Shown: in pieces, positions 1 to 9,198 of the stretch
How the letters are laid out: each line of letters begins with the position of its first letter
How positions within the stretch are numbered: position 1 is the stretch's first letter
Source: Streptomyces sp. NBC_01255
GTDB taxonomy: Bacteria; Actinomycetota; Actinomycetes; Streptomycetales; Streptomycetaceae
Length of the DNA stretch: 64,000 nt
NCBI RefSeq assembly: GCF_036226445.1
Contig: NZ_CP108474.1
Span: forward strand, 2,666,001-2,730,000
Direction: 5' to 3'
Notes under the pieces: generated by a model
Database searches by the model: none
The model's input: the letters and a program-made list of their open reading frames with translations, nothing else
Told to the model about the DNA's origin: nothing
Program-made: the position numbers and the translations under genes

Positions 1-2
1 AC

Positions 3-1013
3 GAGCACATCGCCGTCCGGACCAAGGCGGGCCTCTTCGACCTCTCCCACATGGGCGAGATCACCGTCACCGGGCCGCAGGCCGTCGAGCTCCTCGACCA
101 CGCCCTCGTCGGCAACATCTCCACGGTGGGCGTGGGCCGCGCCCGCTACACGATGATCTGCCAGGAGGACGGCGGCATCCTCGACGACCTGATCGTCTAC
201 CGCCTCGGCGAGACCGAGTACATGGTCGTCGCGAACGCCTCGAACGCGCAGATCGTCCTGGACGCGCTGACCGAGCGCGCGGCCGGCTTCGACGCCGAGG
301 TCCGCGACGACCGTGACGCGTACGCCCTGATCGCGGTCCAGGGCCCGGAGTCCCCCGGCATCCTGAAGTCGCTCACCGACGCCGACCTGGACGGGCTGAA
401 GTACTACGCCGGTCTGCCCGGCACGGTCGCCGGCGTGCCCGCGCTGATCGCCCGTACCGGCTACACCGGCGAGGACGGCTTCGAGCTGTTCCTGAAGCCC
501 GAGCACGCCGAGGGCGTGTGGAAGGCGCTGACCGAGGCGGGTACCCCGGTCGGCCTCATCCCCTGCGGCCTGTCCTGCCGCGACACGCTCCGCCTGGAGG
601 CGGGCATGCCGCTGTACGGCCACGAGCTGACGACCGCCCTCACCCCCTTCGACGCCGGTCTCGGCCGGGTCGTCAAGTTCGAGAAGACGACCAACGACGG
701 CCGCTTCGTCGGCCGTGAGGCGCTCGAGAAGGCCGCCGAGCGCGCCGAGACCGCCCCGCCGCGCAAGCTCGTCGGCCTGGTCGCCGAGGGCCGCCGGGTC
801 CCGCGCGCCGGGTTCTCCGTCGTCAAGGACGGCGTGGTGATCGGCGAGGTGACCTCGGGCGCCCCGTCCCCGACCCTCGGGAAGCCGATCGCGATCGCCT
901 ACGTGGACGCGGCGCACGCCACGCCCGGCACCGAGGGTGTAGGTGTGGACATCCGCGGCACCCACGAGGCGTACGAGGTCGTGGCGCTGCCGTTCTACAA
1001 GCGCCAGAAGTGA
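3..1013 (+). CDS. gcvT: Aminomethyltransferase, glycine cleavage T-protein (5' truncated)
   Basis: T-protein transfers the aminomethyl carbon from lipoylated H-protein to tetrahydrofolate and releases ammonia in the glycine cleavage system. The frame is open from base 3, and the first ATG (51) is internal: the preceding codons read like the conserved family N-terminus just before LSHMGE. About 336 residues are visible, so only a few dozen N-terminal residues lie outside the window. Visible family features are the LSHMGE segment, the central [10 protein letters not shown] motif and the C-terminal barrel ending in a basic tail. It is followed 77 bp later by gcvH and then glyA on the same strand, consistent with a glycine/serine one-carbon operon. 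Any glycine riboswitch that controls it would lie upstream of the window. Confidence 0.96.
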   Translation, partial: EHIAVRTKAGLFDLSHMGEITVTGPQAVELLDHALVGNISTVGVGRARYTMICQEDGGILDDLIVYRLGETEYMVVANASNAQIVLDALTERAAGFDAEVRDDRDAYALIAVQGPESPGILKSLTDADLDGLKYYAGLPGTVAGVPALIARTGYTGEDGFELFLKPEHAEGVWKALTEAGTPVGLIPCGLSCRDTLRLEAGMPLYGHELTTALTPFDAGLGRVVKFEKTTNDGRFVGREALEKAAERAETAPPRKLVGLVAEGRRVPRAGFSVVKDGVVIGEVTSGAPSPTLGKPIAIAYVDAAHATPGTEGVGVDIRGTHEAYEVVALPFYKRQK

Positions 1014-1090
1014 CGCAGTCGTCTCATCCCGGGTCTCATCCCGCGAGACCCACGTTCATCAGTACTCCCCCGATCCAGGAGAATCAGGTC

Positions 1091-1468
1091 ATGAGCAACC
1101 CCCAGCAGCTGCGCTACACCAAGGAGCACGAGTGGCTGACGGCCGCCGAGGACGGCGTCGCGACGGTCGGCATCACGGAGTTCGCGGCCAACGCGCTCGG
1201 TGACGTCGTCTACGCCGACCTCCCCGAGGTCGGCGCGACCGTCACCGCGGGCGAGACCTGTGGCGAGCTGGAGTCGACGAAGTCCGTGAGCGACCTGTAC
1301 TCCCCCGTCACGGGTGAGGTCGTCGCCAGGAACCAGGACGTGGTGGACGACCCGTCGCTGGTGAACTCGGCTCCGTTCGAGGGTGGCTGGCTGTTCAAGG
1401 TACGTGTCGCGGGCGAGCCGGACGAGCTGCTCTCCGCCGACGAGTACACCGCGTTCTCCGCCGGCTGA
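1091..1468 (+). CDS. gcvH: Glycine cleavage system H protein
   Basis: This 125-residue protein is the lipoyl shuttle of the glycine cleavage complex. It carries the aminomethyl group from the P-protein to the T-protein. The lipoyl-lysine lies in ESTKSVSD at about Lys64, preceded by the usual GDVVYADLP strand. The ATG at 1091 is chosen over an upstream in-frame extension because an AGGAGAA ribosome-binding site sits just before it and the protein then begins with the family-typical YTKEHEW segment. Length matches the family (about 125-130 aa). It lies between gcvT (77 bp upstream) and glyA (31 bp downstream) and is probably co-transcribed with both. The P-protein gene is not in the window. Confidence 0.97.
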   Translation: MSNPQQLRYTKEHEWLTAAEDGVATVGITEFAANALGDVVYADLPEVGATVTAGETCGELESTKSVSDLYSPVTGEVVARNQDVVDDPSLVNSAPFEGGWLFKVRVAGEPDELLSADEYTAFSAG

Positions 1469-1499
1469 GACCGGGCCCGAGACCCCTAGGGATCGATTC

Positions 1500-2768
1500 A
1501 TGTCGCTTCTGAACACTCCCCTCCACGAGCTGGACCCCGACGTCGCCGCCGCCGTCGACGCCGAGCTCCTTCGTCAGCAGTCCACCCTCGAGATGATCGC
1601 CTCGGAGAACTTCGCTCCGGTCGCGGTCATGGAGGCCCAGGGCTCCGTCCTCACCAACAAGTACGCCGAGGGCTACCCGGGCCGCCGCTACTACGGCGGC
1701 TGCGAGCACGTCGACGTGGCCGAGCAGATCGCGATCGACCGGGTCAAGGACCTGTTCGGCGCCGAGTACGCCAACGTCCAGCCGCACTCCGGCGCCTCCG
1801 CGAACCAGGCCGCCCTCTTCGCGATCGCCCAGCCCGGCGACACGATCCTGGGTCTGGACCTGGCGCACGGCGGCCACCTCACCCACGGCATGCGCCTGAA
1901 CTTCTCCGGCAAGCAGTTCAACGTGGTCGCGTACCACGTGGACGAGGCCGGTCTGGTCGACATGGCCGAGGTCGAGCGCCTCGCCAAGGAGCACCGCCCC
2001 AAGGTCATCATCGCGGGATGGTCCGCCTACCCGCGTCAGCTGGACTTCGCGGAGTTCCGCCGGATCGCCGACGAGGTCGAGGCGTTCCTGTGGGTCGACA
2101 TGGCCCACTTCGCGGGCCTGGTCGCGGCCGGTCTGCACCCGAACCCGGTCCCGTACGCGGACGTGGTGACCTCCACCACGCACAAGACGCTCGGCGGCCC
2201 CCGCGGCGGCATCATCCTCGCGAAGAAGGCGTTCGCGAAGAAGCTGAACTCCTCGGTCTTCCCCGGCTTCCAGGGCGGCCCGCTGGAGCACGTGATCGCG
2301 GCCAAGGCCGTCTCCTTCAAGGTCGCGGCCTCGGAGGACTTCAAGGAGCGCCAGCAGCGCACCCTGGACGGCGCCCGCATCCTCGCCGAGCGCCTGGTCC
2401 AGGACGACGTCACCGCGCACGGTGTCTCGGTCCTGTCCGGCGGTACGGACGTGCACCTGGTCCTGGTCGACCTGCGGAACTCCGAGCTCGACGGCCAGCA
2501 GGCCGAGGACCGGCTCCACGAGGTCGGCATCACGGTCAACCGGAACGCCGTTCCGAACGACCCGCGGCCGCCGATGGTCACCTCGGGTCTGCGCATCGGC
2601 ACGCCGGCGCTCGCGACCCGCGGCTTCGGGACCGAGGACTTCACCGAGGTCGCCGACATCATCGCGGAGACCCTGAAGCCGGGCTTCGACGGCGAGAAGG
2701 CCGAGGCCCTCAAGGCCCGGGTGACCGCGCTGGCCGACAAGCACCCGCTGTACCCCGGCCTGAAGTAA
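1500..2768 (+). CDS. glyA: Serine hydroxymethyltransferase
   Basis: This 422-residue PLP enzyme interconverts serine and glycine, charging tetrahydrofolate with a one-carbon unit. The PLP-binding lysine is in the [12 protein letters not shown] motif. Other family marks are IASENF near the N-terminus, the [14 protein letters not shown] segment and [12 protein letters not shown] before the lysine motif. The ATG at 1500 gives the normal N-terminus; a longer in-frame extension reaching into gcvH is not credible. It follows gcvH by 31 bp, which places glycine cleavage and serine formation under one transcript. A palindrome and a strong hairpin lie immediately downstream, before sdaA. Confidence 0.97.
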   Translation: MSLLNTPLHELDPDVAAAVDAELLRQQSTLEMIASENFAPVAVMEAQGSVLTNKYAEGYPGRRYYGGCEHVDVAEQIAIDRVKDLFGAEYANVQPHSGASANQAALFAIAQPGDTILGLDLAHGGHLTHGMRLNFSGKQFNVVAYHVDEAGLVDMAEVERLAKEHRPKVIIAGWSAYPRQLDFAEFRRIADEVEAFLWVDMAHFAGLVAAGLHPNPVPYADVVTSTTHKTLGGPRGGIILAKKAFAKKLNSSVFPGFQGGPLEHVIAAKAVSFKVAASEDFKERQQRTLDGARILAERLVQDDVTAHGVSVLSGGTDVHLVLVDLRNSELDGQQAEDRLHEVGITVNRNAVPNDPRPPMVTSGLRIGTPALATRGFGTEDFTEVADIIAETLKPGFDGEKAEALKARVTALADKHPLYPGLK

Positions 2769-2782
2769 TTTCGTACCCTTTT

Positions 2783-2794
2783 GTTCGTACGAAC
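2783..2794. promoter_or_regulatory. 12-bp perfect palindrome downstream of glyA
   Basis: GTTCGTACGAAC is a perfect 12-bp palindrome lying 14 bp after the glyA stop codon and 5 bp before a large hairpin, in a locally AT-richer patch. It could be an operator for the sdaA promoter. No regulator gene is adjacent, so the role is inferred. Confidence 0.35.
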
Positions 2795-2798
2795 GTTT

Positions 2799-2836
2799 GG
2801 GGCATCGCGCACACTGAAGGGTGAGCGCGGTGCCCC
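2799..2836 (+). terminator. Stem-loop between glyA and sdaA
   Basis: The arms GGGGCATCGCGC and GCGCGGTGCCCC pair over 12 bp with a single wobble around a 14-nt loop. There is no U-tract, as is common for Streptomyces terminators. It either ends the gcv-glyA transcript or acts as a leader or attenuator structure for sdaA, which starts 90 bp downstream. Confidence 0.6.
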
Positions 2837-2926
2837 ACCCCGTGTCGTGCCCCGTTTCGATCTTCCTGCTCCGTTCTGCACCACCCCGGCAGACAACGGC
2901 GTCTAGCCCCCACAAGGAGTCCCTCC

Positions 2927-4297
<1,371 letters not shown>

Positions 4298-4361
4298 ACC
4301 GTTTCACCGCACGGCCTGGCGCCGGTGCTCCGGAAGAGGCACCTCCGCCGGGCCGTCGCTG

Positions 4362-4367
4362 TAGTGT
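4362..4367 (+). promoter_or_regulatory. Candidate -10 box for a leaderless mRNA
   Basis: TAGTGT fits the TAnnnT pattern and ends 7 nt before the ATG at 4375, with no ribosome-binding site between them. No convincing -35 was seen. Confidence 0.4.
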
Positions 4368-4374
4368 CCGCGTC

Positions 4375-4950
4375 ATGACGACGCAGACTCAGACGGAGAC
4401 CGCCGACGCGGAATGTCTTGCCCTCACCCGCAGCCTGAGGCGCCGCGGCGCGATCGTCCTCGCCGTGTTCGGCCTCGTCTGGGCCTTCGCGGGAGGTTCC
4501 GGGATCGCGGCGGCTCCGGCGTCGGTCGCCGTCGGCGTGGTCGCGGCCGTCGTGACCGCCGGCGCGGTCGTGATCGCCTTCCGGGGCACCAGGGGCCCGG
4601 TGAACCGCCCGGTCCGGCTGCCGGAGAAGTGGAACCGCGGGGTCGGCCTGGTCAACGCCGCCGAGCTCGTGGCGATCTTCGCAGTGATCGCCGCGTCGAA
4701 CGCCTCGGGCCACCCGGAGTTCATCCCGGTCGGGATCGGTCTCGTCGTCGGACTGCACTTCTTCCCCCTGGCGCGCCTCTTCGACCAGCGGCAGTACACG
4801 GGGACGGCGGTCGCCCTGACGGCGGTCGCCCTGGTGGGTCTCGCTGTCCTCGCGGCCGGCTCCTCGGCGGAGACGATCCGCGCGGTGGTGGGCCTGGGCG
4901 CGGCGGTCGTGCTGTGGGCCTCGTCCTTCCACGTGGCCCTGAAGGGCTGA
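4375..4950 (+). CDS. Unclassified integral membrane protein (about 5 helices)
   Basis: I do not recognise a characterised function. The 191-residue protein has a short charged N-terminus, then about five to six hydrophobic segments separated by a basic loop (RLPEKWNRG) and a conserved-looking [11 protein letters not shown] segment around residue 130. That segment recalls small DUF-type membrane proteins, but I cannot name the family with certainty. There is no Shine-Dalgarno sequence before the ATG. A -10-like TAGTGT (4362-4367) ends 7 nt before it, which suggests a leaderless transcript. It lies between sdaA and the convergent CopD-like gene, with no obvious functional partner. Confidence 0.75.
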   Translation: MTTQTQTETADAECLALTRSLRRRGAIVLAVFGLVWAFAGGSGIAAAPASVAVGVVAAVVTAGAVVIAFRGTRGPVNRPVRLPEKWNRGVGLVNAAELVAIFAVIAASNASGHPEFIPVGIGLVVGLHFFPLARLFDQRQYTGTAVALTAVALVGLAVLAAGSSAETIRAVVGLGAAVVLWASSFHVALKG

Positions 4951-4965
4951 GCGGCTTTCTCGGGT

Positions 4966-5883
4966 TCAGGGCGCGATCCAGTGCGGGTCGGGCACGACCG
5001 TGAGGAGTGCCGAGACGACGACGATCACCCCGAGCGCGGCCACTTCGATCCGCGCCGGGGCCTCGGCGTCGCCGCCGGACAGCATCCGGCTCCTGGCCGC
5101 CACGGCCAGCAGGCTCACCCCGCCGAACAGCAGCAGCTTGACCAGCAGGATCCGGCCGTAGGCCGTGGTCAGGACGGCGTCCGACGGCAGCCTCCGAAGG
5201 GTGGAGGCCGTGCCGGTGACGACGAGGGCCGCGTAGACGCAGGCGGCCATCCGGGCGTAGCGGACGAGGACCTCGCGGCCGCCGCGCCGCAGCCGCATGG
5301 TGCGCAGCACGTACAGGAGCGTGCCGAGCCACAGTGAGGCGCCCGTGAGGTGGACGACGGTGAGTCCGATGCCCACGAGCGGGGTGTACGTCTCGGTGTG
5401 GGCCCGCACCGCCTCGGTCACGACCGCGACGGCGAGCGGGGCGGCGGCGAGGCCCGGGCGGCGGGAGGCGGCGCACACGGCGGCCAGGGCGAAGGCGTTG
5501 GCGGTGACGAGCAGCAGGCGGCCCTCGCGCAGCCCGTAGACGACGGGCAGGCTCAGCCCGCTGACGACGGCGAGGAGCAGCAGGAGTCCGGCGGAGGCGG
5601 CCGCGGCGAGCAGGGCGGCGGGCACGGACAGGGCGCGGGGCCGGGGCCCGTCCCCGGCGAGGCGGCGTCCAACAAATTCGCCGACGTGGACGGCGAGGCC
5701 CGTGAGGACGAGGAAGCGCAGGAGCGCGGTGGTGCCGGCGGCGGGTATCCGGAGCTCGCCGGTGCCCGTCTGGGCGAGGCCGGCCCCCAGCAGGGCGAGG
5801 CCGATGACGGCGATGGCGGCGACCGCGGCGAGGACCGCCGCCGTAGGACGGCTCGGGGTGCCGAAGGGTCCGGGAAGCGTCAC
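4966..5883 (-). CDS. CopD-family copper resistance membrane protein
   Basis: The 305-residue polytopic membrane protein (about eight predicted helices) has a C-terminal CopD-type domain. It is recognisable by the VVHLTGASLWLGTLLYVLR segment around residue 180, followed by a GTASTLRRLP loop and a TAYGRILLVKLLLF segment. CopD domains are associated with copper import or handling across the membrane, often with a CopC partner. No CopC or YcnI gene is adjacent here, so copper specificity is inferred from the family only. It starts at GTG 5883, is convergent with the membrane protein at 4375 and is separated from the EF-hand gene by a palindromic terminator. Confidence 0.85.
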   Translation of the reverse strand: MTLPGPFGTPSRPTAAVLAAVAAIAVIGLALLGAGLAQTGTGELRIPAAGTTALLRFLVLTGLAVHVGEFVGRRLAGDGPRPRALSVPAALLAAAASAGLLLLLAVVSGLSLPVVYGLREGRLLLVTANAFALAAVCAASRRPGLAAAPLAVAVVTEAVRAHTETYTPLVGIGLTVVHLTGASLWLGTLLYVLRTMRLRRGGREVLVRYARMAACVYAALVVTGTASTLRRLPSDAVLTTAYGRILLVKLLLFGGVSLLAVAARSRMLSGGDAEAPARIEVAALGVIVVVSALLTVVPDPHWIAP

Positions 5884-5930
5884 CGGACGATCGTCACCGA
5901 GCCCCGGACGGGCGGCAACTCAGCGTTGCG

Positions 5931-5950
5931 CCGCCCGCCCGGGCGGGCGG
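5931..5950 (-). terminator. 20-bp GC palindrome terminator
   Basis: CCGCCCGCCCGGGCGGGCGG is a perfect 20-bp palindrome directly downstream of the EF-hand gene stop on the minus strand. It would form a compact stem of about 8 bp with a 4-nt loop. Confidence 0.65.
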
Positions 5951-5951
5951 A

Positions 5952-6167
5952 TCAGGCCTTGCTGTAGTGGGCCCAGAACTCGTCCCAGGACAGGACGCCG
6001 TCGCCGTTGCTGTCACGCTGCTTGATGAGCACCTCGGCGACCGTCTCGGTGACGTTGAAGTCGCCGAACTGCGCCATGAGGCTCTTGTACTCCGCGGCGG
6101 TGATGAAGCCGTCCCCGTCCGCGTCGAACTTGTTGAATGCCGTGCGTGCCGACTCGATGTCCGCCAC
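5952..6167 (-). CDS. Small EF-hand calcium-binding protein
   Basis: The 71-residue cytosolic protein consists of two EF-hands. The loops DADGDGFITAAE (about residues 15-26) and DSNGDGVLSWDE (about 52-63) carry acidic residues at loop positions 1, 3 and 5 and Glu at position 12, so both should bind calcium. There is no signal peptide. Streptomyces encode several such Cab-type calcium buffers or sensors; from memory this position and sequence resemble CabB of S. coelicolor, but I did not verify that. A 7-bp inverted repeat lies just upstream and a GC palindrome just downstream, so it is probably a monocistronic unit. Confidence 0.92.
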   Translation of the reverse strand: MADIESARTAFNKFDADGDGFITAAEYKSLMAQFGDFNVTETVAEVLIKQRDSNGDGVLSWDEFWAHYSKA

Positions 6168-6191
6168 TGCTTCCGCCCCTTCTCGGTGCTT

Positions 6192-6209
6192 ATCTGACGG
6201 TGGTCAGAT
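6192..6209. promoter_or_regulatory. Inverted repeat upstream of EF-hand gene
   Basis: ATCTGAC-GGTG-GTCAGAT is a perfect 7-bp inverted repeat located 25 bp upstream of the EF-hand start codon. It resembles a repressor operator; the cognate regulator is unknown. Confidence 0.4.
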
Positions 6210-6257
6210 TAGCGGGCCCGCCGCTGCCGGATGAGGGCGGTACGACGGCGGGGACGC

Positions 6258-7442
6258 CTAGCGGAAGATGCCCGTGTGGCCGAGGGAGTAGCGGCCGGGC
6301 TGGGGGTAGACCGCGAGGCCGTGGGGGCCGCCGCCCACGGGGATGCGGGCGAGCTGCTTGCCGCTCGTGGTGTCGATCGCGTAGACCTCGGAGTCGTAGC
6401 GGCCCGACAGCCACAGCACCTTGCCGTCGGCGGAGACGCCGCCCATGTCGGGGGAGCCGCCGTCCGGGAGCCACCACTTCTTGGTGAGCTTGTTCTTGCC
6501 GAAGTCGAAGACGGAGACCGAGCCCTCGCCGCGGTTGGGGACGTACATCTCGCGCGAGTCCCGGCTGACGTAGAGGCCGTGGGCGCCCTTGCCGGTGGCC
6601 AGCAGGGTCGGGGTGGTGAACTTCTCGCCGTCGAGGACCCACATGCCGTGGGCCATCATGTCGGCGACGTAGAAGGTCTTCCCGTCCGGGGAGATCTTCA
6701 CGTCCTGGGGCATGGCGCCCTCGAAGGGCAGTTTCTGCTGGCCGATCACCTCCATCTTCTCCGTGTCGACCTTGAGGAGTTCGCCGGAGAACTCGCAGGA
6801 GACGACGAAGTACCGTCCGTCGGCGGAGAAGTCGGCGTGGTTGACGCCGTAGCAGCTCACCGGGACGGTCTTCTTCCGTTCCATGGTGTGCGGGTCGCGG
6901 AAGACGAGTTCGCGGTCGAGCGAGGCCATCACGATGGCGTACTTGCCGTTGGGCGTGAAGTAGAGGTTGTACGGGTCGTGGACCTCGACCGGCTTGCCCG
7001 CGACTCCGGTGGCGGGGTCGATGGGGGTGAGGGTGTGGCCCCGGTTGTTGTTGACCCAGAGGGTCTTCATGTCCCAGGAGGGCACGACGTGCTGGGGCTG
7101 GATGCCGACCGGGATCGTCTCGACGACCCGGTAGGTCGCGGGGTCGATGACCGAGACGGTGTTGGAGTTGGTGTTGGGGACGTAGACCCGGGAGGGGAAG
7201 TCCTTGACCACCGGGGAGAGCTTGTTCGGCCGGTCGGCGGCGTAGACGTCGTTCGGGTCGAGGAGCGGCGGCATGCCGGGGAGCCCGGCGGGCGCCGCGG
7301 CCGGCTTGGGTACGGCGGGCGCGGCGGCCTTCTTGACCCCGGCAGTGCCCTTCTCGGGCTGGTTCGCGCCGCCGCAGCCCGCGAGGGTGACGAGCAGGGC
7401 CGCGGCGAGGAGGGCTCCGCTTCGCCCGGTGAGGTGTGCCAT
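6258..7442 (-). CDS. YncE-like seven-bladed beta-propeller lipoprotein
   Basis: The 394-residue exported protein has a short basic N-terminus, a hydrophobic stretch and a lipobox (LAGC) at about residue 23, followed by an Ala/Pro-rich linker. The body is repeated beta-propeller blades with recurring motifs such as VPNTNSNTVSVIDPAT, FTPNGKYAI, SPDGKTFYVAD and SADGKVLWLSG, typical of the 40-residue YVTN/YncE repeat. Such proteins are extracytoplasmic binding scaffolds; no ligand can be assigned. The ATG overlaps the stop of the upstream NodB-like gene as TGATG, so translation is probably coupled and the two proteins are expected to act together at the cell surface. Confidence 0.88.
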   Translation of the reverse strand: MAHLTGRSGALLAAALLVTLAGCGGANQPEKGTAGVKKAAAPAVPKPAAAPAGLPGMPPLLDPNDVYAADRPNKLSPVVKDFPSRVYVPNTNSNTVSVIDPATYRVVETIPVGIQPQHVVPSWDMKTLWVNNNRGHTLTPIDPATGVAGKPVEVHDPYNLYFTPNGKYAIVMASLDRELVFRDPHTMERKKTVPVSCYGVNHADFSADGRYFVVSCEFSGELLKVDTEKMEVIGQQKLPFEGAMPQDVKISPDGKTFYVADMMAHGMWVLDGEKFTTPTLLATGKGAHGLYVSRDSREMYVPNRGEGSVSVFDFGKNKLTKKWWLPDGGSPDMGGVSADGKVLWLSGRYDSEVYAIDTTSGKQLARIPVGGGPHGLAVYPQPGRYSLGHTGIFR

Positions 7443-8239
7443 CAGGTCAGCAGCTCCGTGGTGGTGACCGCGCGCAGTCCGCGGCGGTCGAGGTCGGCGA
7501 GGAGGAAGGGCAGCGCGGCGGCGGTGTCCGGGTAGCCGAAGTGCAGGCTGACGACGGATCCGGGCCGGACGGGGTCGGTGACGTTGCGGACGATCGCGGC
7601 GGCGCCGGGTGAGGTGAAGTCGAGGGAGTCGACGTCGTACGAGAGGGTGTGCGGGTATCCGGCGCGGTGGGCGGCGCGCAGGACGGCGGGGGTGGCCTGC
7701 CGGGTCCTGGAGGGCCGGAACCAGGTGCCGACGGAGCCGGTGAGGCGGCGCAGGCGGGTGGCGCAGGCCTCGATCTCGGCGTGGGCCTCGGTCTCGGTCA
7801 TGGCGTTGATGTCGGTGTGGTGCTGGGTGTGGTTGCCGAGGTCGTGTCCGCCGTCGAGGATGCGGCGGGCCATGCCGGGGTGTTCGTCGAGCCAGCTGCC
7901 GACGGCGAGGACGGTGACGCGGGCGCCGGCCTGCTCCGCCTGGTCGAGGAGGGTGCGGGCGAGGGCGGGGTCGCCCTGGCCGTGGAAGGTGAGGGCGACC
8001 CGGGGCCGGTCGCGGGGGCCGTGGTCGATCTCGGCGGGGAGGCCGGGAAAGCGGTGCGGGGCGGGGGCGGCGGCGGGCGCGGTTCCGGGCTCGGCTCCGG
8101 GCGTGGCTCCGGGCGTGGCCCCGGGGCTGCGGGAGGCGGGGTCGGGGCGGGGCTCCGTACCGCAGGCGGTGGCGAGGGCTCCCGCGAGGGCGGCGGTCGC
8201 GCCCGCCCGGAGGGCACCGCGGCGGTCGGTGGGCTTCAC
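7442..8239 (-). CDS. Polysaccharide deacetylase-like (NodB) lipoprotein with altered metal motif
   Basis: The 265-residue exported protein begins with a twin-arginine-like stretch (DRRGALRAG) and ends its signal at a Cys (ATAC), suggesting a lipoprotein. A Pro/Ala/Gly-rich linker follows and then a NodB-homology domain. NodB deacetylases use a TFDDG motif for the catalytic base and a metal ligand. Here that motif reads LTFHGQGD, so the paired Asp are not in place. The second motif, HxxxxH-like NHTQHH within GHDLGNHTQHH, and the later WFRPS segment remain. The protein may be a divergent deacetylase or a catalytically altered glycan-binding relative. It is translationally coupled to the propeller lipoprotein. 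Confidence 0.82.
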   Translation of the reverse strand: MKPTDRRGALRAGATAALAGALATACGTEPRPDPASRSPGATPGATPGAEPGTAPAAAPAPHRFPGLPAEIDHGPRDRPRVALTFHGQGDPALARTLLDQAEQAGARVTVLAVGSWLDEHPGMARRILDGGHDLGNHTQHHTDINAMTETEAHAEIEACATRLRRLTGSVGTWFRPSRTRQATPAVLRAAHRAGYPHTLSYDVDSLDFTSPGAAAIVRNVTDPVRPGSVVSLHFGYPDTAAALPFLLADLDRRGLRAVTTTELLT

Positions 8240-8526
8240 GCGACCAGTAAAGAAGGATGTCGACCGAATCGTGATGATTAGGCCGATTCAGGACGTTTGC
8301 GGGCCACTCCTGGGTGTCCACTATGCGGACGAGCCGGGGAAACAAGCGATGAACCGCATAGTCATTCAATGTTTGCAAGGCGAGTGCCGCAAGTCACCAA
8401 TGATTCATAGACGATCGATCCCCATTTGCCCGTTTCTGTACCGGTAGGGACTTTTGGCGGCAAGGCTGTCTGTCTGCCATAGTCGGAGACACGACCCCCA
8501 TTGACCCGGGCCAGGTCGACATAGCA

Positions 8527-8555
8527 GCCGTGGATACACCCCCCCCGTCCACGGC
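8527..8555 (+). terminator. Perfect 8-bp stem-loop
   Basis: GCCGTGGA and TCCACGGC pair perfectly around a 13-nt C-rich loop. It may terminate a short plus-strand transcript or back up the adjacent terminator of the minus-strand ATPase gene. Confidence 0.45.
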
Positions 8556-8564
8556 GCACCACAC

Positions 8565-8605
8565 GAGAGCCCCCAGGCGCCCTACTATGGCGGACGGGGG
8601 CTTTC
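8565..8605 (-). terminator. Terminator of the SpoIIAB-like gene
   Basis: GAGAGCCCCC and GGGGGCTTTC pair over 10 bp (one G-T) around a 21-nt loop, 5 bp beyond the stop codon of the minus-strand ATPase gene. Confidence 0.6.
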
Positions 8606-8610
8606 GTGCG

Positions 8611-9117
8611 TCAGGCGCGGTCGGCGACCCGCATCTCGAACCAGGTCGTCTTGCCGCGCGGCGCGAGGTCCACGCCCCAGCGGTCGGAGAGCTTGTCGAC
8701 GAGGAAGAGCCCCCGGCCGCTCGTGTCGAGCTCGCTCACGGGCATCAGGCAGGGCAGCCCGCGCGAGGGGTCGCGGACCTCGATCCGGATCCAGCCGCGC
8801 CGCCGGTGCAGCCGTAGCGCGAAGGACCGGGCGCCGGTGTGCCGGACGGCGTTGCCGACGAGTTCCGAGACGAGCAGCACCGCGTGCTCGGCGATCTGCG
8901 GGCCGAGCCCCCACTGGCGCAGGACCACGCCCTGGGTGAGCCGGCGGGCCACCCATGCGGACTCGGGCCGGGACGGCAGCGTCACGTCCTCCTCGGCCGG
9001 GTTGCCGTACAACTCCAGTACGCCGGCGCCCTGTTCGTCGTCCACGGCCGGTGACCACCGTGCGGCGGCGGCGCTGCCGCGCTGCCACGGTTGCTCCGTA
9101 CCCTCCAGGCCCGCCAT
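8611..9117 (-). CDS. SpoIIAB/RsbW-like anti-sigma ATP-binding protein
   Basis: The 168-residue cytosolic protein has a single GHKL/HATPase_c_2 domain. The N box reads SELVGNAVRHTG (about residue 86), the G1 region is RIEVRDPSRG and the G2 region is TSGRGLFLVDKLSDRWG. Only the ATPase module is present, without a histidine-bearing dimerisation helix, so it is not a sensor kinase. Streptomyces carry dozens of such proteins, which usually bind anti-anti-sigma partners or sigma factors and act in partner-switching. No sigma or STAS gene is adjacent, so the partner is unknown. Confidence 0.88.
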   Translation of the reverse strand: MAGLEGTEQPWQRGSAAAARWSPAVDDEQGAGVLELYGNPAEEDVTLPSRPESAWVARRLTQGVVLRQWGLGPQIAEHAVLLVSELVGNAVRHTGARSFALRLHRRRGWIRIEVRDPSRGLPCLMPVSELDTSGRGLFLVDKLSDRWGVDLAPRGKTTWFEMRVADRA

Positions 9118-9142
9118 GCCCCCATCATGGCCGCACGGAGCC

Positions 9143-9182
9143 CTCCGCGGGGGCCGTTCCGGCGGAATCGGCCCCCGCGGAG
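9143..9182 (-). terminator. Strong terminator of enoyl-CoA hydratase gene
   Basis: CTCCGCGGGGGCCG pairs perfectly over 14 bp with CGGCCCCCGCGGAG. The 12-nt loop itself contains TTCC/GGAA, extending the hairpin. It lies 17 bp beyond the minus-strand stop. Confidence 0.8.
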
Positions 9183-9198
9183 ACGGTCAGGGCCTGGC

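Larger units (their letters stand above)
8240..8610. other. 371-bp intergenic region with two hairpins and a possible small RNA
   Basis: No protein-coding gene is supported. The first 200 bp is locally less GC-rich and should hold the promoter of the NodB-like gene on the minus strand. On the plus strand TTGGCG (8454-8459) and CATAGT (8478-8483) are separated by 18 bp and could be a promoter. Two stem-loops follow at 8527-8555 and 8565-8605. The arrangement would allow a short plus-strand RNA of about 65-115 nt, but no known RNA family is recognised. Confidence 0.5.

Noticed and set aside
1..50. Glycine riboswitch of the gcv operon
   Set aside because: The window begins inside gcvT, so the upstream leader that could carry a riboswitch is not visible.
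1395..2915. Long open frames opposite gcvH-glyA, glgX, glgP, glgB and other genes
   Set aside because: These are shadows of high-GC codon usage: low-complexity Arg/Gly/Ala/Pro translations, no ribosome-binding sites and no recognisable domains, fully overlapping well-supported genes.
8362..8562. 66-residue minus-strand open frame in the 8.2-8.6 kb gap
   Set aside because: No ribosome-binding site or recognisable composition; it runs through a C-rich hairpin and is more likely non-coding.
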